In this document: piece after piece, positions 13,101 through 23,075 of the stretch
Numbering within the stretch: position 1 is the first letter of the stretch
Layout of the letters: the number at the start of each line of letters is the position of its first letter
NCBI GenBank assembly: GCA_942486035.1
Contig: CALNXK010000130.1
Location: 721,501 to 785,500 of the forward strand
Reading direction: 5' to 3'
DNA: 64,000 nt
Origin: Porites lobata
Lineage: Eukaryota; Cnidaria; Anthozoa; Scleractinia; Poritidae
Notes under the pieces: generated by a model
Database searches by the model: none
What the model saw: only the letters and a program-made list of their open reading frames with translations
Told to the model about the DNA's origin: nothing
Translations under genes and position numbers: made by a program

Positions 13101-15071
13101 GATGTACTTGGAAAATTGCCCTCAAATTACAAAATAAAACAAAGCAAAAACGGTAAATTTCCTTCTAACTATAAGGCTAGCCCAATCAATTTTGAAACGC
13201 AAATTTCCCTCCGTAGATAAGCCCCTCCATATATAAGCCCCTCCAAAAATAAGCCCCTCAAAAAGGGCCTGTGAAAAATATAAGCCCCGGGAATTATTTT
13301 CGGAATTTTACAGTAATCGAAGGATAGCCGGAAAATGCTCTTGGTGAAAGCTGGTGAATTCCTAGATCTTTTTTCTAAGTTGCCTTTTTAATGAAACAAT
13401 GTGTGAATTTGACATATTTACCCACAGGTTATGCCCACTAAGGTTTTAAATTTATGAGTTCAGTTTTTGTAATATTATTAGTTCAGTTACAAGGTGTAGT
13501 TTTATCAATCAATACTAAACCAATATTTTTGGCCAAAACTGACAATCTATTCCTATGACTCAAATATAAAAATATTGATAACAATGTTATAATATATTAC
13601 TGGATAATATCATGGATCAATATTATCCTTGGTTCAAATTTTTTTCCTTTTGTGGGGTGCGGTAAAGTATGAAGAAACAAAGGAAAATGAAATTGGAACC
13701 GAGGATAAATTTAACCACAACTTATATACATTAGCTTCTTTGTATTAACAATTTAAAATCAATAATACAGGTCAACACATTTAAATTCATTGTTAATGCA
13801 AAGATGTGTAAGACTTGTTGCCAATAAACCTTTCATCATCATCATTATTATTTGACATTAAGTCAACAGTAACTAGCAAGTGTGGTCAATGTTATAAATG
13901 TAAGTAGGTATATACATGTGGTTTACCTAGGAGGTGGCACTCCACCAATCACAAGCACATCTGGATCAACAACCCTTGCAAATGGTTTTGGATGCTGATA
14001 TTTTTGCGTTGGCAGGATTCCCTCTACATCATCACTAGTTCCTTGCCCAGTTAAAAACCGTGCAATGTGGTACGCTTTAGCCGTTGATTCTTCTTCAAAC
14101 TCAAACACGATTGGCTGTTTGAAATCTCCAAGGCTGCTAGGTTTGAAGAGCGCTTGTATTGTGTACGCTTTTCCTGCGGGAAGTCTGATAACCTTGTGTT
14201 TTGGCCCACTCATGGTAACGTTGTGCTTATCAGAAAGCATGAAGTCTCCAACAGAATCTAGGGCAGCAAATCGTTTAAGTTTAACTGTGCTTGAACCTGC
14301 ATTGTTCACCATGATTTCCGTGATTTTTGCACTTTCTGTTAAATTCATTTTTCCAAAGTCAATGTGTCCATGTTCCCTATCTAAATCAGAGCAAATTCGA
14401 ATTCCATTCTTGTCTTGAATTAGAGATTCTCTGTAAAACAAAATCAAACAAGTTGTCATTTGACATGTCAGAGAATTACCCTATTTAGTAACAGCTAAAA
14501 AGAAAATGGCTGAAGATTACAGTTTACTTTGATAGCAATTTTGACAGCATTTTTGTGGTCAGTCAAATCTGTTCTTACCTGCATGGCAACACCTCATTTA
14601 GAAAGAACATACCTCCATAATTATACAGACAGTTCTGTCAATCCTGAAGACACCAAACTTAATAGAATACAAGGCATACTTCTCCTATAATACAGACAAC
14701 TCTGTAATGTGGATGCTATGGCCTTATTTCATCCTATTCCTATTCATCCTTTTCATCCCATTTATTTGATCTTCCTTGTTTTGGGGCATGGTATTTGTGT
14801 GATAGGTTTAAAACAAAGGAAAGTAGAATTTAAATCAAGAACAAAATTGAGCCACAACAATAATGATAAATATTGTATTACTTCTATGACAATCAGACAA
14901 CTGTTAATGTTCAAACCAAATGCGGACACACCAACCACATGTCCATATAATTATTATATAGAGAGGTGGCTGTTGTGTCCGTTTGGTTTTAAACATTGAC
15001 AGAGGTTTGATTGTTATGGAGTTTATACTACTACATGAGAAATTTCTACAATTTGATCGCCTTAGAGCAGT

Positions 15072-15104
<33 letters not shown>

Positions 15105-15155
15105 GAAAATTACAAACCTTTTGCGGGTAGTAGTATAAACAAATAATAGCATAAT

Positions 15156-15189
<34 letters not shown>

Positions 15190-15570
15190 ATATTTCAAAA
15201 TTGTCTCAAATTTCATTCGCCTACCGGCTCGGGAAATTACGTATAACAATTTTGAAATATCACTCGTGGTATTAATACCAAATACCATTACTAATTATGC
15301 TATTACCTATACTAATCATAACTATAACAAAATTGTCAAATCTGATTGGCTTTCAACTGCCCTGATTTCAGCCTTAATTGGACAGTTTAATAGGACAGTA
15401 CGCGTCATGCCTAAGTAATTGGACAGTACGCGCCACCACGCGCGCTTAAATGGCTTTTTTTTCACTGCTAGCAAAACAAAATTTCGAATTTCTTGTGTTT
15501 TGATTTAAAAAATAGCCTTTTATATCACAAATTTTGTTAAAGTTATGATTAATTGGTAACAGAACTTCGT

Positions 15571-15601
<31 letters not shown>

Positions 15602-16209
15602 GATTAAACAAATCAGACTCCCGCTACGCGGTCGTCTGATTTTGTTAATCACTCGTATGATTACAGACCGAATTGGACTCCACTCAGTCCTGTTACCATT
15701 ACTAAAACATAATTATTTGATCTTCATTATTTTTCTCACAAAAAATAAAGAAAAAAGGAAAATAATTTATTAGCTGTTTTCTCTCCCTACTTGTGATCAA
15801 GAAATATCTTCTTCAGTTCGTACGCTGAGTCATCAACTTCCTCAAAATTCTCAGTTTCTGCTTCATCAACATCTTTTTCGTTCTCTCCTTTTTCTTTTAA
15901 TGCATTCCTTTGCTTCCGATGAACAAAGGACTGATCCACAGCCAACACTAACCGACGGCCTTTGCGCTCAAAGTACAATAAGTTATCTGAACCATCCTTG
16001 CATTTCACAAGCTTTTTCATCCTTTTTAGTTGGAATAAAATGGTGGAGAATGGGACCGAGGGGGACGAGCGATCAAGGGTTTTCTTGAATTGTTCATAAT
16101 AGACCCCTCTGAGCTCCATTTTGGTCGATGGCCTGAGACGATGTGAGGACAGGTACGTCCAGAACTGTTTGCTGACATTCTTCTTGTATTCATTGTTAGG
16201 TGAAGGCAT
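4164..16209 (-). CDS. MOV10: MOV10-type SF1 RNA helicase, 14 coding exons
   Basis: Exons (minus): 16209-15791, 14430-13927, 12937-12676, 12161-12007, 11417-11226, 10831-10684, 10313-10146, 9645-9545, 8808-8613, 7799-7644, 6713-6438, 6275-6099, 4852-4764, 4347-4164. All junctions are GT-AG and phase-consistent, and the 3027 nt encode 1008 aa, close to vertebrate MOV10 (about 1000). The N-terminal region matches the MOV10 branch rather than the longer germline MOV10L1. Helicase motifs are complete: Walker A GPPGTGKT (544-551), Ia [10 protein letters not shown] (572-581), II DEAG (667-670), [12 protein letters not shown] (699-707), IV NYRSHP (758-763), [12 protein letters not shown] (877-887), VI NVAITRA (921-927). 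The family unwinds RNA 5' to 3' with ATP, associates with Argonaute/UPF1 RNPs and restrains retroelements in mammals; function here is inferred. The C-terminal exon keeps the FCxxxxGYxGC element. MOV10L1 is the alternative, but I think it less likely. Confidence 0.93.
5837..5945. repeat. Diverged half-copy of the GTAGACTRCGAGCAGTCTC family
   Basis: TTAGACTACGAGTAGTCCCC followed by GAGCGAAACGCGAGCGCGCG. In a MOV10 intron. Confidence 0.5.
8160..8320. repeat. Dispersed repeat, copy 1 (MOV10 intron)
   Basis: It contains a (GTACGGAC)-like run, then 'ACCAAAATTT...ATAACCAAATTTTCTTA' and 'GAGCTCCGCTATAA'. The same order of blocks recurs at about 9240-9365. It is a transposable-element fragment of unknown class. 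Confidence 0.5.
9240..9365. repeat. Dispersed repeat, copy 2 (MOV10 intron)
   Basis: Shares 'CGGACG', 'CGTGACTACCAAAATT', 'GATAACCAAACTTTCTTA' and 'GCGCTCTGCTATAAG' with the 8160-8320 segment in the same orientation. Confidence 0.5.
9756..9970. repeat. Degenerate satellite units in a MOV10 intron
   Basis: Two diverged units containing 'GTGTGACCATTCGAATCAATGA', a 'CAAACTTTTGATTATGTGG' block and 'GATGAAAT(C/T)'. They match the tandem units at 3770-4060. Confidence 0.5.
11520..11640. repeat. Partial MITE ending GGGACTTAAAGGGTT
   Basis: One end reads GATATTGGGACTTAAAGGGTT, the reverse complement of the left end of the element at 24111-24318. It also shares the internal 'CAAATTCTCTTAACT' type sequence. 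It lies in a MOV10 intron. Confidence 0.55.
12981..13312. mobile_element. MITE with ~20-bp terminal inverted repeats, internal ATAAGCCCC units
   Basis: The left end GTAAAATTCCGAAAATAA and right end TTATTTTCGGAATTTTAC are inverted copies. The interior is built from repeated 'AAATATAAGCCCCTCC' units. No coding capacity; a non-autonomous DNA element in a MOV10 intron. Confidence 0.8.
14906..14998. repeat. Imperfect inverted repeat (MOV10 intron)
   Basis: Arms of about 33 bases (14906-14938 and 14966-14998), each carrying AAACCAAA-GCGGACACA-type sequence in opposite orientation, around a short AT-rich loop. Confidence 0.65.
15177..15273. repeat. Long inverted repeat, 28-base arms
   Basis: The arm AATACCACTCGTGATATTTC... 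is repeated in inverted form at 15246-15273. The outer flanks (ATAGCATAATT / AATTATGCTATT) are also inverted, so the repeat is the core of a larger palindromic element. Confidence 0.75.
15574..15678. repeat. Near-perfect palindrome, ~45-base arms
   Basis: The left arm, starting GTCCAATTCGGTCTGTAATC at 15574-15618, is mirrored by 15634-15678 around a 15-base CG-rich loop. Outer sequences 'GGTAACAGAACT' and 'AGTCCTGTTACC' extend the symmetry. It is about 110 bases from MOV10 coding exon 1. Confidence 0.85.
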
Positions 16210-16237
16210 TGTATTTGCTCTGTTGTAAGAATAAAAA

Positions 16238-16266
16238 TACAGACATCATCATCATCATCATCATCA
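16238..16266. repeat. (ATC)n microsatellite beside the MOV10 first coding exon
   Basis: About eight ATC units, immediately upstream of the branch/acceptor region of the intron that ends at 16220. Confidence 0.85.
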
Positions 16267-16400
16267 CTGCTAAGCTGCATGGGTTCAAAGATCTGGTGCG
16301 TGGCTGCGAGGACAGGGGCGCGGGGCGGGGGGGGGTTAAGGGTAGCCACTGGTACTGATTGCTTGTACAAGCATTTATTTTCTAAGCTACTGAAGAGCAG

Positions 16401-16610
16401 GCCCTAGGATTTCACGGTAACGAAAGCAAAAAGCTTTATACATTACTGGTTTATGGCTTCCAGAACCAAGAAAAAAAAAATGACTATGAAAAATTAAGAA
16501 CATTTAGGGGATGGGTTCCTATGAATTTTCACGGAACCAAAAAATTGTTACTTTTGGTTTCCCATGATCTATGGGCGCTGAACCGAAAAATTGTTTTGAA
16601 ATCCTAGGGC
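16401..16610. mobile_element. 210-bp MITE in the MOV10 first intron
   Basis: Terminal inverted repeats GCCCTAGGATTTCA (16401-16414) and TGAAATCCTAGGGC (16597-16610). A/T-rich non-coding interior. Confidence 0.75.
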
Positions 16611-16675
16611 TTGAAGAGGGTTTAAAATTCTGTTGGGTAATCAGCGCTGCTTGATAAAACTTGCACCATACTTAC

Positions 16676-16935
16676 CTCCTAAGTGATAGAAATAAGCTGA
16701 TGTTCAAATCGGCCACGTGTGATCACAACAAAATTATAAGTAAATTTTTAGGTCACATCGTTAAAATACAATAATCGGTTAACATAATTAAAATTCAATA
16801 GATCTTCGCAAGAAGATTGCCTTCTCAAGTTTATCTTCGACGATTTACGGCGAAAGAAACAAGAAACACCTTTTCATTGATTCTACATTTCCAAGAAATC
16901 CAAAAATCTTATCGTGCCGGCCATATTGGAGTCCT
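16676..16935 (-). other. MOV10 5' UTR exon and core promoter region
   Basis: A strong donor AGGAG|GTAAGTATG ends an exon at 16676. It pairs with the acceptor TTCTTACAACAG just upstream of the MOV10 ATG (exon begins at 16219). A YY1-like AATATGGCC on the minus strand near 16927 suggests a start site close by. That ATG opens a 13-codon upstream ORF (16924-16883) ending before the donor. The outer limit of the exon is a guess. Confidence 0.5.
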
Positions 16936-17034
16936 ATAAACCGGAAATCAACCTCAAAACGAGGTTACCCGTGAGCCACACATGCGGGGGATGCTGAGGC
17001 AGAACTTGACTTGCAGAGACTTGCTAGCCTGAGT

Positions 17035-17158
17035 ATCAGGCCTTCCTAAGGGGCTAGGGGAGAGGAGATTTTAGATGGGGGAGGGGGGAGGGGAAGCTCT
17101 CTCCCTTTTTCGCTTCCGTCTTTCCCCTTTTCCCCAGAAACGCCTGATACTCAGGCTA
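17035..17158. mobile_element. Short palindromic MITE with TAGCCTGAGTATCAGGC ends
   Basis: TAGCCTGAGTATCAGGC at 17035-17051 and its reverse complement at 17142-17158 enclose a C/T- and G-rich interior. Each end is itself a small hairpin (GCCTGA...TCAGGC). A second element of the same design is at 53282-53395. Confidence 0.75.
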
Positions 17159-17355
17159 GAGACTTGCCTACAAGTCGAGCTCAAGCATTTCGCGAGCGGT
17201 AGATTTTTTCATGTTTTCTGCGGCAAAAGAGGGCGAGAGAGCGGAGCTTCACGCTGGGGCCGACTACAGGAACCGGAAATGAAAAGCGAAAGACTCAGAG
17301 AAAGTCTAGGGCGGAGCTTCTCCCCGATCGCGATATGGATAAAATTACAGGATCA

Positions 17356-17586
17356 GGGGCCCGTTTCTCGAAAGTCCCGATAATTGACGGGCCCGGTAAG
17401 CTGTCTCGGTTGCCATTAAAGATCGAGGTTTCAACAGTTTTGCATCTAACATGATAAAACTATCAGTTAAAGAAACAAAATGGAGTAGTCTGCTAGCCAG
17501 GACCCGCGCTCTTATTCTTTATATTTCGATTTGAATATTTGATTTCGGGCCCGAAAAGTTACCGGGACTTTCGAGAAACGGGCCCC
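17356..17586. mobile_element. 231-bp MITE with GGGGCCCGTTTCTCGAAAGT ends
   Basis: The 24-base left end at 17356-17379 is exactly inverted at 17563-17586. An inner inverted pair (ACGGGCCC / GGGCCCG) is also present. No coding sequence. Confidence 0.85.
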
Positions 17587-18878
17587 AGGGCCGTTATAAT
17601 CAAGTTTCATCTCCGGAGTTTCAACGGGAAAATAGCCTTTTGATGATAATGCGTGCTTGATGTAAAGACTCCCAGGGTACTACCTTTTGGAATTTCGGTG
17701 ATGCACGTCGACCTTTGTCGGAACATAAGCAAGGCACGAATTTGGGGAAAACTCTGAAATGGAAAGAAACAGTATGAAACATAACGCAAAATAGTCAGGA
17801 GGCACTTTCTCAGAAAGGGCTTATTTTTCTTTTTCGCTAAACTCTTTTGGTAGAAGCAGCAAACATAGCTTAAAATTTTCGTTTTACCACCCAGATTCAA
17901 AATTATGCTGTTTCCACCTTGAAGTCGAAGGATTTTGACTGTCAGGACCTGCAAAGGAAGGTTCATTTTAGGCTCTCCCATTCTCGTTCCCAGAGCCACT
18001 CGGCTTTATTTGTAATGAACCGAGAACGAGGCTTCCGATCCTCCAACATGGAAACGAGGCTGAACCCAGAAAACTTAAGCGAAAGGCGTTTTTTGCCATC
18101 TGCTTCCTTACTAAAATGGCTGCAACAAAAATGGAATTTCTTCATCTCCGGGTCTTTGATGAGGCATGGCTCTTCAAAAGGCCCCCTCCAAATTTTATGC
18201 CAAAAATGCGATCATCACCTTTTTCGCATAAATTGTGTGTACAATGCACTGTTCACGCGCAATTGTCATGTTTAAAACCATTCTCGACTCCAGTGCTTAT
18301 GCGTCTGACTCAAGCGTAGAAGAGCTCTGGGGTAGAGATTGGCTTGAGACGATGTTTTTTTGTTTGCTTGTTTGTTTGTTTGTTTTTGTTTGTTTTTTTT
18401 TGCCAGAGCTCTCCCTCCTCTTCTTGGTGGACATGATAGCTGAAACATTTCCCCATAGTGACACAGAGTTTCGACAAAAATCCGGCACAATTTAAATGAT
18501 ATATCGGACCACCAACAGACAAAAGTCAACCATGGCTAATTAATTCATCAAAAGTGACTTTGCGGGACTAAACATCATTCTAAGAAAATCACCAATTTTG
18601 ACCAATCATTTATGTTTAAACTATAAGTAAAATGAAAATACGTAACCTTACGGTAGCTATACTTCTTTTAAAAAGTCTCCTTTTTACGCGTGTATAACCC
18701 GTAGTATCTAAGTAACTGAGTAAGTGTTCATGAAAAATGTCAGACTCTTTCATTAAAAAAAAATATATATTGTTTTTATTTAACAAGCAAGCGTATTAGG
18801 AGAGGTTTTGCCACCAGCGAGCTTAATTTGTTCATAAGCAGCTACCGTGTGCTGTCACTTCGTTCGGATTCGATCATC

Positions 18879-19649
18879 ATGCCGTCAGAAAATGATAATC
18901 CATCTTTTGATTACGAGGAAGAAGTCGATAAAGCCAAGCGGTTCAAAGATGATCTGGGCAAAGGTGGCTGGAAGAAAACAGACGAGTACCTTTGTGAGTT
19001 AATGCAAGAGAAAATTCCTGTGCCAGTCGTCTCAATGTCAAAATGCCTTGCCTCGCTGGACGACTCTGTGTCTCAGTATTGGGTTAAAACATTCCCAGGC
19101 GAGGAGGTCCCAATAAAGTTGCTTTTCAAGTGGAAGATGCCAATACCCGCCAAGACGTGGTTGGAGATGATACAGCCAGCGCACATAGAAGTCAGAAGAA
19201 AGTGGGACGACACTTTTGTGGACCATGAACTTTTGAAGACCTACCCTAATGGTGAGAATGTGGTCTACATGCGAGTTGTTACTCCTTGGCCAGTTGTTAG
19301 TCGGAGTTACGTTTTGCTGAACTCGCCAATTAAAGAGATTGATTGGTATGGCAAGCAAGCTTACATCATTTTTCAGAGAAACATCACCCACTCTTCAAAG
19401 CCTGAGGGAGAAGATGGCATGGTCAGGGCTTACAATGGTGGTAATTTCTACCTAGCGGTGCCAGATGAGAATGAACCAGAAAGAGCTTGCGAAGTTCTGG
19501 GGTTATCAAACAATCTTTTCAATGGCTGGATTCCAGATACTGAATTTGTGACGGCTAAACTTGCTCCTCGGACTATTGACAAGCTACGAGAAAGTACGAT
19601 CAAGGCCTATAACACTTATTTCGATTACTATACGAAAACAGAAAATTAG
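18879..19649 (+). CDS. START-domain (PCTP-like) lipid-transfer protein, intronless
   Basis: A 256-aa single-exon ORF. The ATG at 18879 is the first in frame; the frame is open only 51 bases further back. Nearly the whole protein is one START fold. The helix1/strand1 region contains GGWKKT, followed by FKWKMPIPAKTWLEMI and the family-typical HIEVRRKWDDTF, then VVYMRVVTPWPVVSRSYV (the Y-x-P-x-P-x-x-x-R-x-Y/F strand pair) and a C-terminal amphipathic helix. There is no signal peptide or membrane segment, so it is a cytosolic lipid carrier of the STARD2/7/10 type. The ligand cannot be told from sequence. The missing introns, unlike the flanking genes, suggest retroposition or complete intron loss. 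No clear AATAAA was found downstream. Confidence 0.85.
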   Translation: MPSENDNPSFDYEEEVDKAKRFKDDLGKGGWKKTDEYLCELMQEKIPVPVVSMSKCLASLDDSVSQYWVKTFPGEEVPIKLLFKWKMPIPAKTWLEMIQPAHIEVRRKWDDTFVDHELLKTYPNGENVVYMRVVTPWPVVSRSYVLLNSPIKEIDWYGKQAYIIFQRNITHSSKPEGEDGMVRAYNGGNFYLAVPDENEPERACEVLGLSNNLFNGWIPDTEFVTAKLAPRTIDKLRESTIKAYNTYFDYYTKTEN

Positions 19650-19887
19650 GTACTAAAATTTATCATCACTTGAGCGTGATGGCGCTCCGGAACAATGTGG
19701 CGCCCACAAACTTAACTGAATGGGTTTAGACCAAGAGAGAATTCTATCTTTTCTAGGTTTTGTTTCTTCTTTTTTTTTCTTCTTTTCGGGGGAACTTAAA
19801 CTGATATTTCTTAGTTTGGTTATAATTTTGAGCGGGATATAAGTATAGTTGTTGAAATAAGGCTTGACGGACGCTACTGGTGTGCAC

Positions 19888-20476
19888 GAGCCCCGGCGGG
19901 AGGAGGGGGGGTACTGCCATATAGACAATGCTTAGACAATGCTTTATTTAGAGTCTTAAACTGTCCTATGCATGTACATCGACTTTATCCAAATAATTTA
20001 AAATCATAACACACATTACACACTAGTGGAACTATAATCAAAGTTAATCTAAAGAACTAATGATCTTCTTTTCTCATAGCAGTCGAATACGTATTTTGCA
20101 ATTAACTTTTGCACTGGGCTATATAGGTATGTACCGCTGTGAAGGGTATGGTTTTCAAGCAGTTTACTCTAGAATAGGGTATATAAATCAGAGCGTTTGC
20201 AGGGTCTAGAATACGGTCTCATTCTTCAGGAAACTGATCAGTTGGTTGAAGATTTTATCTAGACTAGGGATTGTGGTACAAGGTTTTGTTTTGGTTAGAC
20301 TGTGCTAGTGACTTCGGTAGTTTCTGGAAAACAGCTACTCTAGGATAGGGGGATCTGGGGAGTTTACTCTAGTATAGGGTAGCAAAATTCAGCTGAACTA
20401 GCTCTGGTATAGGTTAAGGGTTCCAGGGTCCCAGCGGCACATCCCCACCCAGAAATTCCTAAAGTACCCCCCCCGG
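19888..20476. mobile_element. Large degenerate MITE with GGGGGGGTACT ends
   Basis: The left end GGAGGGGGGGTACT (about 19900) is inverted at 20463-20476 as AGTACCCCCCCC. The interior has repeated 'TTTACTCTAG(A/T)ATAGGGT' blocks and 'GGGCTATATAGGTATGTACCGC'. Related in design to 38752-39104. Confidence 0.6.
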
Positions 20477-20564
20477 GCCCAGGGGGATACGAACGTAACA
20501 CCGTGCCTTATGCACGATTCGCGCTCAAGAAAAGGCACGGTTTTTGTGCCAAAGCAAGGGGAAA

Positions 20565-20680
20565 AAACATGCAAAGGCACAGATTAGGCACACTTTAGGA
20601 ACATTTTAGGCACAGTTTGGGCACAGTTTTGGTACGGTTTAGGCACGGTTTAGGCGCAAATATTCAACGTTGGGCACGTT
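20565..20680. repeat. Short tandem repeat of a TTTAGGCACAG-like unit
   Basis: About eight diverged 11-12-base units (TTAGGCACA, TTTAGGCACAG, TTTGGGCACAG, TTTGGTACGG, TTTAGGCACGG and similar) in a row. Confidence 0.75.
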
Positions 20681-21360
20681 TTTTGAAAATCTTTGTAACC
20701 CGACTTGAAAAAAAGAACAAACTTGGTACGAATTACAAAAATAATTCAGATCAAACACGATGCAGTTAGAAGTATAAGAAGTGTAAGTTTTGAGCCGCGG
20801 CGAAAGTCAGGAAAATTAAAGTAATCTTCGACGGTCCGTGTTTACTCCGAGGATAAAGTGGAAATTCACACGCGATATATGGTCTGAACCTTTTCGATTA
20901 CCATGCAATTTTATGGAGCTTTCTTTCGTTTCTAAAAGAAATCGTGGAAGAAAATCGAAGCCATAATAACAAAATCAAAGCTAAGGAAGTAAGGCACAAA
21001 AATAGCCGATAAAAGTCTTAGAAAAACCTTTTTGCGATCGCCGTAATATCTGCCCTACTGAGAAAACAAATATTTCGTTCCAACTAAACGCTCCGTTAAG
21101 AAGGGGAGAAGAAACCCACTGGGAAATTTTTTAACATCAGTGAAATTCTTGAATCGATGAAATTATATAATCATGTAATTGAGCTGAGCACTTACTGTAT
21201 GTTAAATAGGCTAACCTGTTTAACATTCCAGTTTGTTGTTTGTCGGGGTTTTCCCTGCTGTCTCTAACCGTATTCTGGGTAACGTTATTTCTTATTAGGG
21301 GATAAAAAGGTCGTCAGACCGTGTTTCTAGACTTCGTAAACCTTAAAACTGACATAATTG

Positions 21361-21672
21361 CCCCGGGGAGGGACTCCGCATTTTTAAGGGGTGGGGATGT
21401 TCGTCGTCTCGCTTAGGGGTGTAAATTTCGGATTTTGGTCTCACTTAGGGTGTTCTGGGCAAAACGCCATCATATTTAGCCGCGAAGGGTTCGTTTAAGG
21501 TTGCAGGTGAAAAAATGTAATAATATGTGTATTGTCTGTGTTTTAACATGGTCTCTTTTAGGGGTAAAAAAAAAAACGCTTCGGCCACACCCAGATCGGT
21601 CTCTTTTAGGGATTTAATTCAAAATTTCCGACGAGCATCCCCACCCCTTTCATGTGCGGAGTCCCCCCCGGG
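21361..21672. mobile_element. 312-bp MITE with CCCCGGGGAGGGACTCCGCA ends
   Basis: The left end (21361-21406) and right end (21624-21672) are inverted copies over about 45 bases, including the inner GGGGTGGGGATG / CATCCCCACCCC pair. The interior carries two 'GGTCT(C/C)(A/T)CTTAGGG'-type repeats. No coding capacity. Confidence 0.85.
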
Positions 21673-22255
21673 ATAATTGCCGTGCGCACTTTTCTTTCGC
21701 TGTGGAGCTCGATAGGCTGGACACGATTTTCCGAGTGACTCAATATTTTAGCACAACTTGTGCACAATTACTTTCACAGAATAATGTACTCATCATTTCC
21801 AACTACTCCGAATAACTTGATCGACAGAACGACGTCATATTGTCGAATTTATTGGCAGAATATAAATTCTCTCAAAGTACACATTAACCTAAAAAATACT
21901 TAAATAGTAAGGTGTTTGACAAAATCAAGAAGTTGGTTAATAAATAAATAACCTTTGAACAGTAGCAGTAATTTCATGATGACGTCATTTGGTGCTAAAA
22001 AGGAACTGGAAGCACCCGCCATTTTGAATTATTGAAAGGTATTCCATTCTACTTTAAACGCGTATAAATCGAGGAATTTTTAATAGAAAACTTGATCTGA
22101 GTATAAAAGGATGCTTAGGAAGCAAAAGAATCTGCAAAATATGCGATTCTGAGAAAAATGAACACTGCTGAATTTTAAACTCAGCATCTGTCATTTGGTC
22201 GAGATTCACTCATTTTTTTTCAAACTAGTCAGAGATTCTCTAAAACTACTGACAT

Positions 22256-22695
22256 CAAAATACTAGTCGACTCAAAAAGCCTGAATAACTTTGCCTAAAT
22301 AAAAAATAATGCTAATCCATATCCTTAGTATTTTTCCTTTCCAGTTTTTGTTTTGTACGTCATTTGCCTCTCCCTTTTATTGCGACATTCTCCATCTATA
22401 TATATTAGTAATCCTACTAGTGAAAAATAGAAATTTGTTATAAAAACAATATACGTTGTTTTAAAAAACCTCGTTCTTGTTCTTTATATTTTCTGATTTG
22501 AAGAAAACAAAATAGATCTTCGTCCGGTTTTTTGTTAAAACAAAATACTAGTCGCTAAAAAGCCTGAATAACTTTGATAAAATAATGCTAATTTATGTGT
22601 AATATAATAGTAATCCTACTAGTAAAATAGAATTCATATGTAAAAACCTATTTCGAAGAAAACAAAATAGAAATTTTGGAAAACAGGGCCGTCAA
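22256..22695. repeat. Diverged direct duplication (~285-bp offset)
   Basis: 'AAAATACTAGTCG...AAAAGCCTGAATAACTTTG...AATAATGCTAAT' and 'AGTAATCCTACTAGTRAAA.TAGAA' each occur twice in the same order, starting near 22256 and 22542. The second copy is shortened. Confidence 0.7.
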
Positions 22696-22909
22696 AACTC
22701 GGTTGCCATGGTAACGTCAATGTCGACCTTGAAATTAGGGATATTTCGGACTGTCAACAACACGATGACTGTCCTCAGATAATTTTTAGGGAAAGTCGCT
22801 AATTTTGGTGGTCATAGTTAGCTTTAATGGTTTTGAAGTTATTCAACTTTTTTAGTGAGGGGGGGGGGTGGGGGGACTTCCCCCCTGGCGGTCTGAATAG
22901 GGTTAAAGC

Positions 22910-23075
22910 GAGGCTAAGTGCGAAGCCATTGAATTCTCGTGTCACACATTTGGACAATGAAAGGGTTTGTACTTGGCGTCCTTTTTTCCTTTTTGAGGCT
23001 AGGTGCGAAGCCATTGAATTCTCGTGTCACACATTTCGACAAGAAAGGGTTTGTACTTGGCGTCCTTTTTGAACT
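22910..23075. repeat. Tandem duplication, period 85, just upstream of GRIPAP1
   Basis: GAGGCTA(A/G)GTGCGAAGCC begins at 22910 and again at 22995. Both copies continue through 'ATTGAATTCTCGTGTCACAC' and 'AAAGGGTTTGTACTTGGCGT' with few differences. The second copy ends about 120 bases before the GRIPAP1 start codon. Confidence 0.9.

Larger units (their letters stand above)
16940..18830. other. Intergenic stretch between MOV10 and the START gene
   Basis: Apart from the two MITEs listed, it holds a (GTTT)n tract at about 18358-18400 and several open frames on both strands with repeat-like composition and no domain I recognise. No gene is called. Confidence 0.5.
19650..22900. other. Gene-free repeat-rich stretch between START gene and GRIPAP1
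   Basis: Everything with structure here is a MITE or tandem repeat listed separately. The remaining sequence is AT-rich with no exon-like frames. Confidence 0.6.

Noticed and set aside
17607..18319. Overlapping 60-130-codon frames on both strands near 17.6-18.3 kb
   Set aside because: No recognised domain, no convincing splice sites and simultaneous long frames on both strands. Probably transposon-derived sequence.
18235..18529. Frames over the (GTTT)n tract
   Set aside because: They result from a simple repeat that lacks stop codons in several frames.
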